This document shows positions 30,584-37,792 of a DNA stretch of 58,405 bases, one piece after another; the first letter of the stretch is position 1; each line of letters begins with the position of its first letter. The DNA comes from Acidimicrobiia bacterium (lineage in GTDB: Bacteria > Actinomycetota > Acidimicrobiia > Spongiisociales > Spongiisociaceae). The position numbers were made by a program, and so were the translations under genes. The DNA lies in the NCBI GenBank assembly GCA_011523395.1, contig WTGW01000138.1, positions 1-58,405 on the forward strand, read 5' to 3'. The notes beneath the pieces were generated by a model. It was not told the origin of the DNA. It did no database searches and saw only the letters and a list, made by a program, of their open reading frames with translations.

Positions 30584-31426
30584 TCAGGGCGAAGAGATCT
30601 GGTGGTATGTCTCGGGGCGGCGGTCCCGGTAGAAGGCCCAGTGATGGCGCACCTCCTCGATCAGGTCTAGGTCCAGGTCGCGCACGATGACGTCGTCCGC
30701 GGTGTCCGAGCCCGTGCCGCCGATGATCTCGCCACGCGGCGATGCGAAGTATGAGCTCCCGTAGTAGTCGGTGTCCTCCAGGTCCTCGCTCCCGACCCGG
30801 TTGATGGCACCGACGAAGTACTCGTTGGCCACGGCCGCGGCCGGCTGCTCCAGCTCCCACAGGTACTTGGAGTGCCCGCGGGTGGTGGCGGAGGGGTTGA
30901 AGACGATCTTGGCGCCGGCCAGCCCCAGCTCTCGCCATCCCTCCGGGAAGTGGCGGTCGTAGCAGATGTACACGCCGATCCGGCCCACCGCGGTGTCGAA
31001 CGTAGGGAAGCCGAGGTTGCCGGGACGGAAGTAGAACTTCTCCCAGAACCCCGCCACCTGCGGGATGTGGGTCTTGCGGTACTTGCCCAGGAAGGTCCCG
31101 TCGGAGTCGATGACGGCGGCGGTGTTGTAGTAGTGGCCGGTGTCCTCGACCTCGAAGATGGGCACGACCAGCACCATCCCGGTCTCCCTGGCCAGATCGA
31201 TCATCTTGGTCACGGTGGGCCCGCCCGGGATCGGTTCCGCGGTGTCGAAGTGCTCGTTGCGCTGCTCGGTGCAGAAGTAGGGGCCGCTGAAGATCTCCTG
31301 GAAGCAGAGGATCTGTGCGCCCTGGGCGGCGGCCTGGCGGGCGTACTCGATGTTCTTGGCGACCATCGATTCCTTGTCGCCCGTCCACTCGCTCTGAACG
31401 AGAGCAGCCCTCACTACGTTCGGCAT
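30584..31426 (-). CDS. Nitrilase-superfamily amidase, beta-ureidopropionase-like
   Basis: A 280-residue carbon-nitrogen hydrolase. The Glu-Lys-Cys triad is visible: CFQEIFSGPYFC (Glu), KYRKTHIPQ (Lys) and GVYICYDRHFPEG (Cys). The pattern HIPQVAGFWEKFYFRPGNLGFPTFDT is like beta-ureidopropionase/N-carbamoylputrescine amidase members, which release CO2 and ammonia from N-carbamoyl amines. The chosen ATG has GGGAGG upstream; a longer frame to 31531 overlaps the divergent gene. It shares a 98-bp control region with the second amidase, suggesting joint regulation. Precise substrate is uncertain. Confidence 0.85.
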   Translation of the reverse strand: MPNVVRAALVQSEWTGDKESMVAKNIEYARQAAAQGAQILCFQEIFSGPYFCTEQRNEHFDTAEPIPGGPTVTKMIDLARETGMVLVVPIFEVEDTGHYYNTAAVIDSDGTFLGKYRKTHIPQVAGFWEKFYFRPGNLGFPTFDTAVGRIGVYICYDRHFPEGWRELGLAGAKIVFNPSATTRGHSKYLWELEQPAAAVANEYFVGAINRVGSEDLEDTDYYGSSYFASPRGEIIGGTGSDTADDVIVRDLDLDLIEEVRHHWAFYRDRRPETYHQISSP

Positions 31427-31481
31427 TCCCTGGCCTCCCTTGCCACCCGAGGCATCCCCGTCAGGGGGAGTCTCACCCAAG

Positions 31482-31496
31482 TTTACAAACTGTAAA
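31482..31496. promoter_or_regulatory. Palindrome between divergent amidase genes
   Basis: A perfect 15-bp inverted repeat, TTTACA-AAC-TGTAAA, lies in the 98-bp region between the two divergent nitrilase-family genes, 28 bp upstream of the plus-strand start. Its AT-rich half-sites stand out from the surrounding GC-rich DNA. A near-identical site occurs upstream of xdhD. It is probably the operator of a dimeric regulator controlling both directions. Confidence 0.6.
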
Positions 31497-31524
31497 GTAG
31501 GACGGCCAAACAGAGGAGCCACGG

Positions 31525-32472
31525 ATGCCAAGACGAATCACGGTCGGAGCAGGTCAGATGGGCCCGATAGCCCGCGACGAGTCGAAGGACGAGGTTGTCG
31601 ATCGCCTGATGGCGCTCCTCCACGGAGCTGCGGACCAGGGGGTGGACCTGCTGGTCTATCCGGAGTTGGCCATGACCACCTTCTTCCCGCGGTGGTTCGT
31701 GGAGGATCCCGCCGAGTTCGACCACTACTACCACCGGGAGATGCCCGACCGGCACACCAAGCCGCTGTTCGACGAGGCCCGGCGCCTCGGCATCGGCTTC
31801 GCCCTCGGCTACGCCGAGCTCCACACGGACGAGGAGGGCGTCGAGCACCGCTACAACACCTACATCCTGGTGGAGCGGGACGGCTCGGTGGTCTCCAAGT
31901 TCCGCAAGATCCACATCCCGGGTCATGCCGACTACGAGCCGTCGCGCCCGTTCCAGCACGCCGAGCGCCACTACTTCGAGCCCGGCCCGCACGGTTTCGG
32001 CGCGTGGCATGCCTTCGGAGGCGTGGTGGGGATGGCCATCTGCAACGATCGCCGCTGGTCGGAGACGTACCGCGTGCTCGGTCTGCAGGGCGCGGAGCTG
32101 ATCCTCATCGGGTACAACACGCCCCTGTACTACTCGCCCGATCCCACCCAGAACGCCCTGTCGGGGTTCCACAACCACCTGGTCATGCAGGCCGGCGCCT
32201 ACCAGAACGGTGCGTACGTGGTAGGGGTGGCGAAGGGGGGCTTCGAGGAGGGGGTGGAGAGCCTGTCCCAGAGCGTGATCATCGCCCCGTCGGGCCAGAT
32301 CATCGCCCAGTCCATCACCCTGGAGGACGAGTTGATCACGGCCACCATCGATCTCGATTTCTGCGAGACATACAAGGGCACCCTGTTCAACTTCGACTAC
32401 TACCGGATGCCCGAGCACTACGGCCTGGTGACCGAGCGGCGAGGCGCGGTGGCGCCCCCGGCCAACGACTGA
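31525..32472 (+). CDS. N-carbamoyl-D-amino acid hydrolase-like amidase
   Basis: A 315-residue nitrilase-superfamily enzyme closely resembling D-carbamoylases: GAGQMGPIARDESK, LLVYPELAMTTFFPRWF (Glu), KFRKIHIPGHADYEP (Lys) and GMAICNDRRWSETYR (Cys). These enzymes hydrolyse N-carbamoyl amino acids from hydantoin or ring cleavage to the free amino acid, CO2 and ammonia. GAGGAG precedes the ATG. No hydantoinase is present in the window. Divergent from the other amidase; a conserved intergenic element begins 90 nt after the stop. Confidence 0.88.
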   Translation: MPRRITVGAGQMGPIARDESKDEVVDRLMALLHGAADQGVDLLVYPELAMTTFFPRWFVEDPAEFDHYYHREMPDRHTKPLFDEARRLGIGFALGYAELHTDEEGVEHRYNTYILVERDGSVVSKFRKIHIPGHADYEPSRPFQHAERHYFEPGPHGFGAWHAFGGVVGMAICNDRRWSETYRVLGLQGAELILIGYNTPLYYSPDPTQNALSGFHNHLVMQAGAYQNGAYVVGVAKGGFEEGVESLSQSVIIAPSGQIIAQSITLEDELITATIDLDFCETYKGTLFNFDYYRMPEHYGLVTERRGAVAPPAND

Positions 32473-32784
32473 TGGATCACCTCCTTGGGGGCTCGGTCGG
32501 CGAAGCCTGCGGCCAGGGGGGCTCCGAACTGGCGAGCTGTTCGTCCGATCCGGCCCGGCGCCGGAGAACGCGAAAAACGCCCCGGCCACGCCGCCAGCCC
32601 TTTCGGGCTGCCCACCCCCGCCACCACCGATCCAGGTCCGGCCGCGCCGGCGGGTGGGCGGAATCGGACTCTCTTCGAGAGTGGAAGGTCGCCCTCCCTC
32701 GCAACGGAGACCCGTGTTGCTAATCCGTGTTGAGGGCTCACCCGTCCGGCGCAGTCCGGATGATCACCAGGTCCGGACCTGGTG
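32473..32784. other. Structured intergenic region before threonine synthase-like gene
   Basis: No gene is recognised here. The stretch is rich in inverted repeats: GGAGAACGCGAAAAA (32563-32577), whose exact reverse complement lies at 32842-32856; the hairpin CAGCCC/GGGCTG (32595-32610); ACTCTC/GAGAGT (32668-32682); GCAACGG with GTTGC (32701-32720); and a 24-bp perfect palindrome (32763-32786). The first 66 nt from 32563 are related to 43204-43261. It could be a structured RNA, a leader or an attenuator; no Rfam-type RNA was recognised. Confidence 0.5.
32563..32628 (+). repeat. Dispersed intergenic element, copy 1
   Basis: This begins GAGAACGCGAAAANCGCC, continues through a hairpin (CAGCCC-TTTC-GGGCTG) and ends CCCCCGCCACCACC. 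The same order of blocks occurs on the minus strand at 43261-43204, with a different but equally good hairpin sequence. Both copies lie about 90-120 nt downstream of a gene on the same strand, here the D-carbamoylase-like amidase. Function is unknown. Confidence 0.5.
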
Positions 32785-32786
32785 AT
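32763..32786. promoter_or_regulatory. 24-bp perfect palindrome upstream of threonine synthase-like gene
   Basis: Two 12-nt halves, ATCACCAGGTCC and GGACCTGGTGAT, are exact reverse complements without a spacer. In RNA it would form a 9-bp stem with a 6-nt loop followed by GUUUGUU. It sits immediately before a possible 38-codon leader frame and about 115 bp before the downstream gene. Operator, attenuator stem or terminator are all possible. Confidence 0.5.
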
Positions 32787-32901
32787 GTTTGTTGATGGGT
32801 GTTGCAATATGCCGATAATCGGCAGCAATTTCAACCCTATATTTTTCGCGTTCTCCATCGGCGGTCTCCGGATGACCCGTGCCGGTAGCGGAGCCGCCTG
32901 A
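32785..32901 (+). CDS. Possible 38-residue leader peptide
   Basis: An ATG frame of 38 codons starts at the right edge of the 24-bp palindrome and ends with TGA at 32899-32901, one base before a GTG that is a good start for the PLP enzyme. Its sequence begins MFVDGCCNMPIIGSN and is fairly hydrophobic in the middle (NPIFFAFSIGG). It uses AT-rich codons unlike neighbouring genes and lacks a clear Shine-Dalgarno. It could be a translated leader for coupling or attenuation, or chance. Confidence 0.25.
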   Translation: MFVDGCCNMPIIGSNFNPIFFAFSIGGLRMTRAGSGAA

Positions 32902-32902
32902 C

Positions 32903-34228
32903 GTGTTCCTGACCGGACTGCGTTGCACCGTCTGCTCGGACACGTACCGTCCGGCGCCGGGTCGGTATGTATGCGACAGTTGCGGGGAGGTGGGCACTCT
33001 CGACGCCCGTTACGACTACGCAGCCATCGGGCGGGTGCTGAGCCCCGACAGCCTGGCGGCCGACCCGGAGCGATCCATCTGGCGCTACCGGCCGCTGCTT
33101 CCGGTCGAGTCCGACGTGGCGGTCTCGGCCCTGGGAGTTGGGGGAACGCCGCTCATCGAGGCGGACAGGCTGGCCGAACGCTGGGGGGTGCGGCGGCTGT
33201 GGGTCAAGGACGAGGGCCGCCAACCCACCGGCTCGCTCAAGGACCGGGCCTCGGCGGTGGCGCTGGCCAGGGCGGCCCAAGAGGGAGCCGAGACGGTGAC
33301 CACCGCCTCCACGGGCAACGCCGCCGCCGCACTCGCGGGTCTGGCGGCCGGGACCGGCCAGACCGCGGTCATCTTCGTCCCGGAGACGGCCCCCGAGGCG
33401 AAGGTGGCCCAGTTGCTGGCCTACGGGGCCTTCGTGATGCTGGTCGAGGGCACCTACGACGACGCGGTCCGGCTGTGCCAGGACACGGTTGACCGCTTCG
33501 GCTGGTACAACCGCAACACCGGGATCAACCCCTACGTGGGGGAGGGCAAGAAGACGGTCGCCCTGGAGATCGCCGAGCAGCTGGGCTGGGAGGCGCCCGA
33601 TGCGGTGTTCGTGAGCGTGGGGGACGGGTCGATCATCGGAGGGGTGCACAAGGGCCTCAAGGATGCTCTGCAACTCGGGTGGATCGACCGCATGCCCCGG
33701 ATCTACGGGGTGCAGGCCGCCGGCAGCTCCTACATGGTGGACGCCTGGCGGAACGGAGAGGACCTGACCACCAAACCGCCGGTCAGCGCCCGCACCGCCG
33801 CCGACTCGATCAGCGCCGACCTGCCCCGGGATCGGGTAAAGGCGATGGCCGCGGTTGTCGACACCGGCGGCGGCTGGGTGTCGGTCGATGACGATGCCAT
33901 CCTGGAGATGATCCCGACGGTGTCGGCCGATTCCGGCATCTTCCCGGAGCCGGCCGCCGCCGCCGCCTTCGCCGGGCTGGCCGAGGTGGTGGCGGGAACG
34001 CAGGAGGGCGTCCCGCCGGTGGGAACCTCCGACCAGGTGGTGGTCATCTCCACCGGGTCGGGGTTGAAGGACATCCGCGGGGTGATGCGCGGGATCGACC
34101 GGACCGGCGCCGTTCCGCTCCCGGTGCGGCGGGGTCCGGACGGGCTCGACCCCGACGAGATAGCCGCCAGAATGGAACAGTGGCTCGTAAGGCTCAAGGG
34201 GGTGACGGGGGACCCACTCCTCGGATAG
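32903..34228 (+). CDS. Threonine synthase-like PLP enzyme
   Basis: About 441 residues of fold-type-II PLP enzyme. An N-terminal zinc ribbon (CTVC ... CDSC) precedes GVGGTPLIEADRLAE, the PLP-Lys motif PTGSLKDRASAVA, the TASTGNAAAALAGLA phosphate loop and a C-terminal VISTGSGLKD. This is the architecture of actinobacterial/archaeal-type threonine synthases (phosphohomoserine to threonine). Two GTG starts are possible; 32903 has GCGGAG upstream and follows a leader frame, 32879 has no Shine-Dalgarno. Because it sits with carbamoyl-amidases and another PLP lyase, a catabolic role on a diamino or hydroxy acid cannot be excluded. Confidence 0.85.
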   Translation: MFLTGLRCTVCSDTYRPAPGRYVCDSCGEVGTLDARYDYAAIGRVLSPDSLAADPERSIWRYRPLLPVESDVAVSALGVGGTPLIEADRLAERWGVRRLWVKDEGRQPTGSLKDRASAVALARAAQEGAETVTTASTGNAAAALAGLAAGTGQTAVIFVPETAPEAKVAQLLAYGAFVMLVEGTYDDAVRLCQDTVDRFGWYNRNTGINPYVGEGKKTVALEIAEQLGWEAPDAVFVSVGDGSIIGGVHKGLKDALQLGWIDRMPRIYGVQAAGSSYMVDAWRNGEDLTTKPPVSARTAADSISADLPRDRVKAMAAVVDTGGGWVSVDDDAILEMIPTVSADSGIFPEPAAAAAFAGLAEVVAGTQEGVPPVGTSDQVVVISTGSGLKDIRGVMRGIDRTGAVPLPVRRGPDGLDPDEIAARMEQWLVRLKGVTGDPLLG

Positions 34229-34333
34229 GGCGTCCCGTGATCCAACACTCACCATCGAACGTTGGGCGAGCACCGGCATGAACCAGGCAGTCCTCCACTC
34301 TGCCCGGACCGCGTGGCTGTGGACAGGAGGGGG

Positions 34334-34363
34334 TTGATACGGGCAAGCGTCGTTGTTACAACG
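34334..34363 (+). promoter_or_regulatory. Putative promoter and operator of the HicAB module
   Basis: TTGATA (34334-34339) and TACAAC (34357-34362) are separated by 17 bp, a good housekeeping-type promoter. The palindrome CGTTGT-T-ACAACG (34351-34363) covers the -10 box, as expected for an autoregulated toxin-antitoxin operon. hicA begins about 95 bp further on, leaving a long leader containing a 25-codon ATG frame. No other feature is seen in 34229-34459. Confidence 0.5.
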
Positions 34364-34459
34364 GCCTCATGATCCACAGCTTCCACGCCGCGCCGCTATG
34401 TCGCACGCCGAAACCACGGGGCGAGCTTCCGAGCGGTCCGCGATGACTGTTAGCCTCCG

Positions 34460-34657
34460 GTGAAAAGGCGTAACTTGGTGCGGCGGCTCCGGATCATTGC
34501 TAAGTCGGCCGACCTGGAGTTCGAGTTCGTCCGGGAGGGTCGCAGCCACCAGATCTGGATGATCGGGAGCGAACGGGTGCACATCCCCCGCCACCGGGAG
34601 ATAAACGAACATACAGCCAGAGCAATCCTCAAAGAAGCCAGGGAGGCCGTCCGATGA
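34460..34657 (+). CDS. hicA: HicA-family mRNA interferase toxin
   Basis: A 65-residue dsRBD-like protein. The family pattern is VRRLRIIAKSADLEFEFVREGRSHQIWMIG with the catalytic His at residue 30, then VHIPRHREINEHTARAILKEA. HicA toxins cleave mRNA when released from HicB. A GTG start is used, and the TGA overlaps the hicB ATG. The Gly that usually precedes the catalytic His is replaced by Arg-Ser, but the rest of the fold is intact. Confidence 0.82.
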   Translation: MKRRNLVRRLRIIAKSADLEFEFVREGRSHQIWMIGSERVHIPRHREINEHTARAILKEAREAVR

Positions 34658-34872
34658 CATCGCTCAGTGCCACCGATACTTACCAGGCTGAAGCCTTCCA
34701 TACAGCGGATGGTTGGTGGGCGATTCGGGTGGTGGGTCTGAAGTTCGGGTATACGCAGGCCGCGCATCGCGATGAAGTAGAGGAAATGGCCCGCGATCTG
34801 ATCGCCTGCTCACTGGACGTCGATGAGGCCGAGGTGGGAAAGGTCGTGGTCAGCGAGAGGGTATGGTCATAA
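34654..34872 (+). CDS. hicB: HicB-family antitoxin
   Basis: A 72-residue protein with the partial RNase-H-like HicB fold (YQAEAFHTADGWWAIRVVGLKFGYTQAAHRDEVEEMARDLIACSLDVDE). It overlaps hicA by 4 nt, the usual HicAB arrangement. No C-terminal DNA-binding domain is present, so autoregulation may depend on the complex or be absent. The following 34873-35010 holds nothing recognised. Confidence 0.82.
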   Translation: MTSLSATDTYQAEAFHTADGWWAIRVVGLKFGYTQAAHRDEVEEMARDLIACSLDVDEAEVGKVVVSERVWS

Positions 34873-35010
34873 TCCGTTCCGCTTCCTAGGTCTTGTGATG
34901 ATTGGAGAATCGAGCGCGATCCGACTCGGACCAGGGATAGAGGACCGTCCGTTTGGGAGCAGGCTGGTTCCATCCGACCATCGCTGCCTGGCATACAGGG
35001 ATATAGCGCC

Positions 35011-36471
35011 ATGATCGATCTGACAGTTGACGAGGCCACCCTCGAGGCGGTGGCCGTCCACACCCGGGACCGCGGGGTGCGCGTTCCCACCCTCGCGCAG
35101 ATGCGGGATCCGGGACTGATCCCCTCCGACGTGCGTGCGGGGCTCAAGGACATCGGGCTGTGGGATCTCCATCCGCTCAACCTCTTCCGGATCACCTGGC
35201 ACAACCAGCCCGTCTCCCGCGGGGGAGGCTTCGGCGGGGTGAACTACGTGGAGTGGCCCTCCGAGCTGACCGGAGTGGACGCCCGCATCATCTCCCTGGT
35301 CGGCAAGTGGTTCCCGACGGGTGCCCACAAGGTGGGGGCGGCCTTCGGCTGCCTGGTTCCCCGCCTGGTCACCGGCCAGTTCGACCCCGGATCCCAGAAG
35401 GCGGTCTGGCCGTCCACCGGGAACTACTGCCGGGGAGGCGCCTACGACTCGAACCTCCTTGGCTGCGAGTCGATTGCCATCCTCCCGGAGGGCATGAGCC
35501 GGGAGCGCTTCGAGTGGCTGCAGACGGTGGCGGGGGAGATCATCAAGACCCCTGGTTCCGAGTCGAACGTCAAGGAGATCTTCGACAAGTGCAACGAGTT
35601 GGCCGCCTCCGGCGAGGACCTGGTGATCTTCAACCAGTTCGACGAGTTCGGCAACTACCTGTGGCACGTGTCGGTGACCGGTCCCGCCGTGGAGGAGGTA
35701 CTGGCCGAGGTGATGGGGGAGGGGGACCGCTACCGCGGCTTCGCGGTGACCACCGGGTCGGCGGGGACCATCGCCGCCGGCGACTACCTCAAGCAACGCT
35801 TCCCCGGCTCGGTCATCGCCGGAGGGGAGGCCATCCAGTGCCCGACCATGCTGCTCAACGGCTTCGGGGAGCACCGCATCGAGGGCATCGGTGACAAGCA
35901 CATCCCCTGGGTCCACAACGTCAAGAACACCGACTTCGCCATCGGGCTGGACGACGAGGCCGCCATGTCGCTGACCCGGCTGTTCAACGAGGCGGCCGGG
36001 CAGGAATACCTGGTGACCCGAGGGGTCGATCCCGACGTCATCGAAGGCCTCCCCCTGCTCGGCATCTCCGGTGCCGCCAACCTGCTGTCCGCCATCAAGC
36101 TGGCCAAGTACTACGAGATGACCGGCCGGGACATCGTGGTGACGATCGCAACCGACTCGATGGACATGTACCGGAGCCGGCTCCACGAGTTGAGCGAGGA
36201 CCGGGGCACGTTCACCACGCACGACGCGGTGGCCGCCTACCACCGGCACCTGTTGGGGACGTCCACGGAGCACGTCCACGAGTTCGGCTACTACGACCGC
36301 AAGCGCATTCACAACCTCAAGTACTACACCTGGGTGGAGCAGCAGGGCAAGACCTACGAGGAGATCCAGGCCCAGTGGTACGACGACGACTACTGGACCG
36401 GTATCCAGGCCCTCGCCGACCCGATCGACCGACTTATCGCGGAGTTCAACTCGCTGACCGGCCTGGGCTGA
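35011..36471 (+). CDS. Fold-type-II PLP-dependent lyase, cysteine-synthase-like
   Basis: A 486-residue PLP enzyme of the cysteine synthase/tryptophan synthase beta superfamily but longer than usual. The cofactor lysine is in KWFPTGAHKVGAAFG; the phosphate-binding and substrate loops are WPSTGNYCRGGAYDSNLLG and TTGSAGTIAAGDYLKQRFPG; the pyridine-ring loop is LLGISGAANLL. The reaction is unknown; beta-elimination from a diamino, hydroxy or thio amino acid is typical. Its neighbours (amidases of the carbamoylase type, xdhD/ssnA/ygfK) suggest a role at the end of a nucleobase breakdown route, comparable to YgeX in E. coli. Its stop overlaps the next small gene. Confidence 0.75.
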   Translation: MIDLTVDEATLEAVAVHTRDRGVRVPTLAQMRDPGLIPSDVRAGLKDIGLWDLHPLNLFRITWHNQPVSRGGGFGGVNYVEWPSELTGVDARIISLVGKWFPTGAHKVGAAFGCLVPRLVTGQFDPGSQKAVWPSTGNYCRGGAYDSNLLGCESIAILPEGMSRERFEWLQTVAGEIIKTPGSESNVKEIFDKCNELAASGEDLVIFNQFDEFGNYLWHVSVTGPAVEEVLAEVMGEGDRYRGFAVTTGSAGTIAAGDYLKQRFPGSVIAGGEAIQCPTMLLNGFGEHRIEGIGDKHIPWVHNVKNTDFAIGLDDEAAMSLTRLFNEAAGQEYLVTRGVDPDVIEGLPLLGISGAANLLSAIKLAKYYEMTGRDIVVTIATDSMDMYRSRLHELSEDRGTFTTHDAVAAYHRHLLGTSTEHVHEFGYYDRKRIHNLKYYTWVEQQGKTYEEIQAQWYDDDYWTGIQALADPIDRLIAEFNSLTGLG

Positions 36472-36638
36472 TGTCCGGCGGCAGGTTCGAGTTGATCGGT
36501 TGGTGCCTGTTCACCGTCTCGGGGATCGTGTTCCTGGCCGCTGCCCTGAGGGACGGTGACTCCCTCCTGCTGTGGGGCTCGATCACCTGGCTGGTCGGCG
36601 TCGGTTTCTTCCTCGCCGGGGTCAGAGGCCGCAGATAA
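36471..36638 (+). CDS. Two-transmembrane microprotein coupled to the PLP lyase
   Basis: A 55-residue protein starting MSGGRFELIGWCLF. It has two hydrophobic segments, approximately residues 7-25 and 33-50, ending in the basic tail VRGRR. Its ATG shares the A of the upstream TGA (TGATG), so it is translationally coupled to the PLP lyase. The family is not recognised. A small membrane subunit or anchor is possible but unproven. Confidence 0.6.
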   Translation: MSGGRFELIGWCLFTVSGIVFLAAALRDGDSLLLWGSITWLVGVGFFLAGVRGRR

Positions 36639-36673
36639 CGGTGGGGTGTCGGCGACGCTGACAGCCGACATGG

Positions 36674-36745
36674 TTGACTTCCCCAATACACACCACTAGC
36701 TTACCGACATCAGGATCTGATCAATGAGAAGGCGTGTTCTCATTG
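36674..36745 (+). promoter_or_regulatory. Promoter and operator of the AbrB-PIN module
   Basis: TTGACT (36674-36679) and TAGCTT (36697-36702) with a 17-bp spacer form a good promoter. About 10 bp past the expected transcript start is a perfect inverted repeat, CAATGAGAA-N6-TTCTCATTG (36722-36745), ending 28 bp before the antitoxin ATG. Its placement fits autorepression by the antitoxin or antitoxin-toxin complex. Confidence 0.6.
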
Positions 36746-36773
36746 TGCCTATCGGAGACCATTGGAGGACGGG

Positions 36774-37043
36774 ATGCGGAGTTTCACCATGTCCACCACA
36801 CAACGCAATCAGGTAACGATACCCGGCGAGGTGCGACACCATCTCGGTATCGAGCCGCGAGACAAGGTCTCTTTCACTATCGAGGCCAACGGTGCTGTCC
36901 GTCTGCGCAAGGCGCCGTTCACACTGGAGACGGCATACGGGTCGGTCAAGGCCCTGGATGACCATGGGGATCTCGAGGACATCATCCGGATGGCCAAGGA
37001 AGAGAAGGCGGCCGATCTGGTCAACGAGATGAACGGATTGTGA
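36774..37043 (+). CDS. AbrB/MazE-type antitoxin
   Basis: An 89-residue swapped-hairpin protein: STTQRNQVTIPGEVRHHLGIEPRDKVSFTIEANGAVRLRKA is the SpoVT/AbrB DNA-binding fold. The C-terminal half (LEDIIRMAKEEKAADLVNEMNG) is an acidic toxin-binding helix. The ATG follows GGAGG by 5 nt; an earlier TTG overlaps the Shine-Dalgarno. Its TGA overlaps the toxin GTG by 4 nt. Confidence 0.83.
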   Translation: MRSFTMSTTQRNQVTIPGEVRHHLGIEPRDKVSFTIEANGAVRLRKAPFTLETAYGSVKALDDHGDLEDIIRMAKEEKAADLVNEMNGL

Positions 37044-37453
37044 GGTACCTGGACACCAACATCATCATCCGGTATCTGACCAGGGACGACGAGACCAAAG
37101 CGGCGGCTTGCTACCGGCTATTCGAACGGGTGAGCAAGGGACGCGAGGAACTGACCACCTCGGTGGCCACCATCGCCGAGGCCACCTACGTGCTGTCGTC
37201 CCAGCGTGGCCCGTACCGGCTGCAGCCGGACGAGATCGCGGCGAGGCTCCATCCCATCGTGTCGCTACGAGGCCTGGTGATGTCTGACAAGCGGGTGTGC
37301 ATCCGAGCCCTGGACCTGTATGCCCAGTACCCGTTCCTCGACTTCGCAGACGCACTAGGGGTGGCCCAAATGGAGGCCAGAGGGATCACCGAGATTCTCA
37401 GCCACGACACGGACCTCGACCGGCTTCCGGGAATAGCACGAGTCGAGCCTTGA
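37040..37453 (+). CDS. PIN-domain ribonuclease toxin
   Basis: A 137-residue VapC-like PIN protein: RYLDTNIIIRYLTRDD (first Asp), VATIAEATYVLSS (Glu), YPFLDFADALGVAQMEARG (Asp pair) and the final ILSHDTDLDRLPG. Metal-dependent cleavage of tRNA or rRNA is usual for the family. The GTG start overlaps the antitoxin stop. All four acidic positions appear intact, so it is probably active. Confidence 0.87.
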   Translation: MRYLDTNIIIRYLTRDDETKAAACYRLFERVSKGREELTTSVATIAEATYVLSSQRGPYRLQPDEIAARLHPIVSLRGLVMSDKRVCIRALDLYAQYPFLDFADALGVAQMEARGITEILSHDTDLDRLPGIARVEP

Positions 37454-37535
37454 GGGCACTCCGACATCCATGGACCGTATCCGCGTGAGCAACCAGCCTC
37501 TCCGTCGGGCAAGGGAGTCGGCAGCTCGGGCTTCT

Positions 37536-37555
37536 TGTAGCACATTTGTGCTACA
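37536..37555. promoter_or_regulatory. Operator of the RHH-PIN module
   Basis: A perfect inverted repeat, TGTAGCACA-TT-TGTGCTACA, ends 9 bp before the antitoxin ATG. Such short-spaced palindromes are typical sites for ribbon-helix-helix antitoxins. A -10-like TACATT overlaps its right arm, so binding would block transcription. Confidence 0.65.
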
Positions 37556-37564
37556 TTCGCGGCC

Positions 37565-37792
37565 ATGAGCACTACAACCGTCCGCCTCAACGCGGACGAC
37601 AGGGAGATACTCGACGGGTTGGCGCCGCTGTTCGGAGGCAGATCTAACGCTATCCGCCAAGCGCTGCGGTCGCTGGCGGCTGACCGGAAGCGACACCTTG
37701 CGCTCGAGTCCTTCCTCGACGCCTGGGATGCCGAGGCCGGTCCGGTGGACGAGGAGGCGGTAGCAGCAATGGCGCGGCGCTACGGGCTGTGA
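37565..37792 (+). CDS. Ribbon-helix-helix antitoxin
   Basis: A 75-residue protein with an N-terminal RHH domain (TTTVRLNADDREILDGLAPLFGGRSNAIRQALRSLA) and an acidic C-terminal region (FLDAWDAEAGPVDEEAVAAMARRYGL) that should wrap the toxin. It is followed by a PIN toxin overlapping by 4 nt and preceded by its probable operator. Confidence 0.82.
   Translation: MSTTTVRLNADDREILDGLAPLFGGRSNAIRQALRSLAADRKRHLALESFLDAWDAEAGPVDEEAVAAMARRYGL

Noticed and set aside
32640-32745. tRNA-Ser-like stretch (TTGCTAAT and a T-arm-like GAGTCCGATTCC on the other strand)
   Set aside because: The would-be anticodon, T and acceptor stems do not pair on either strand; the visible hairpins are incompatible with a cloverleaf.
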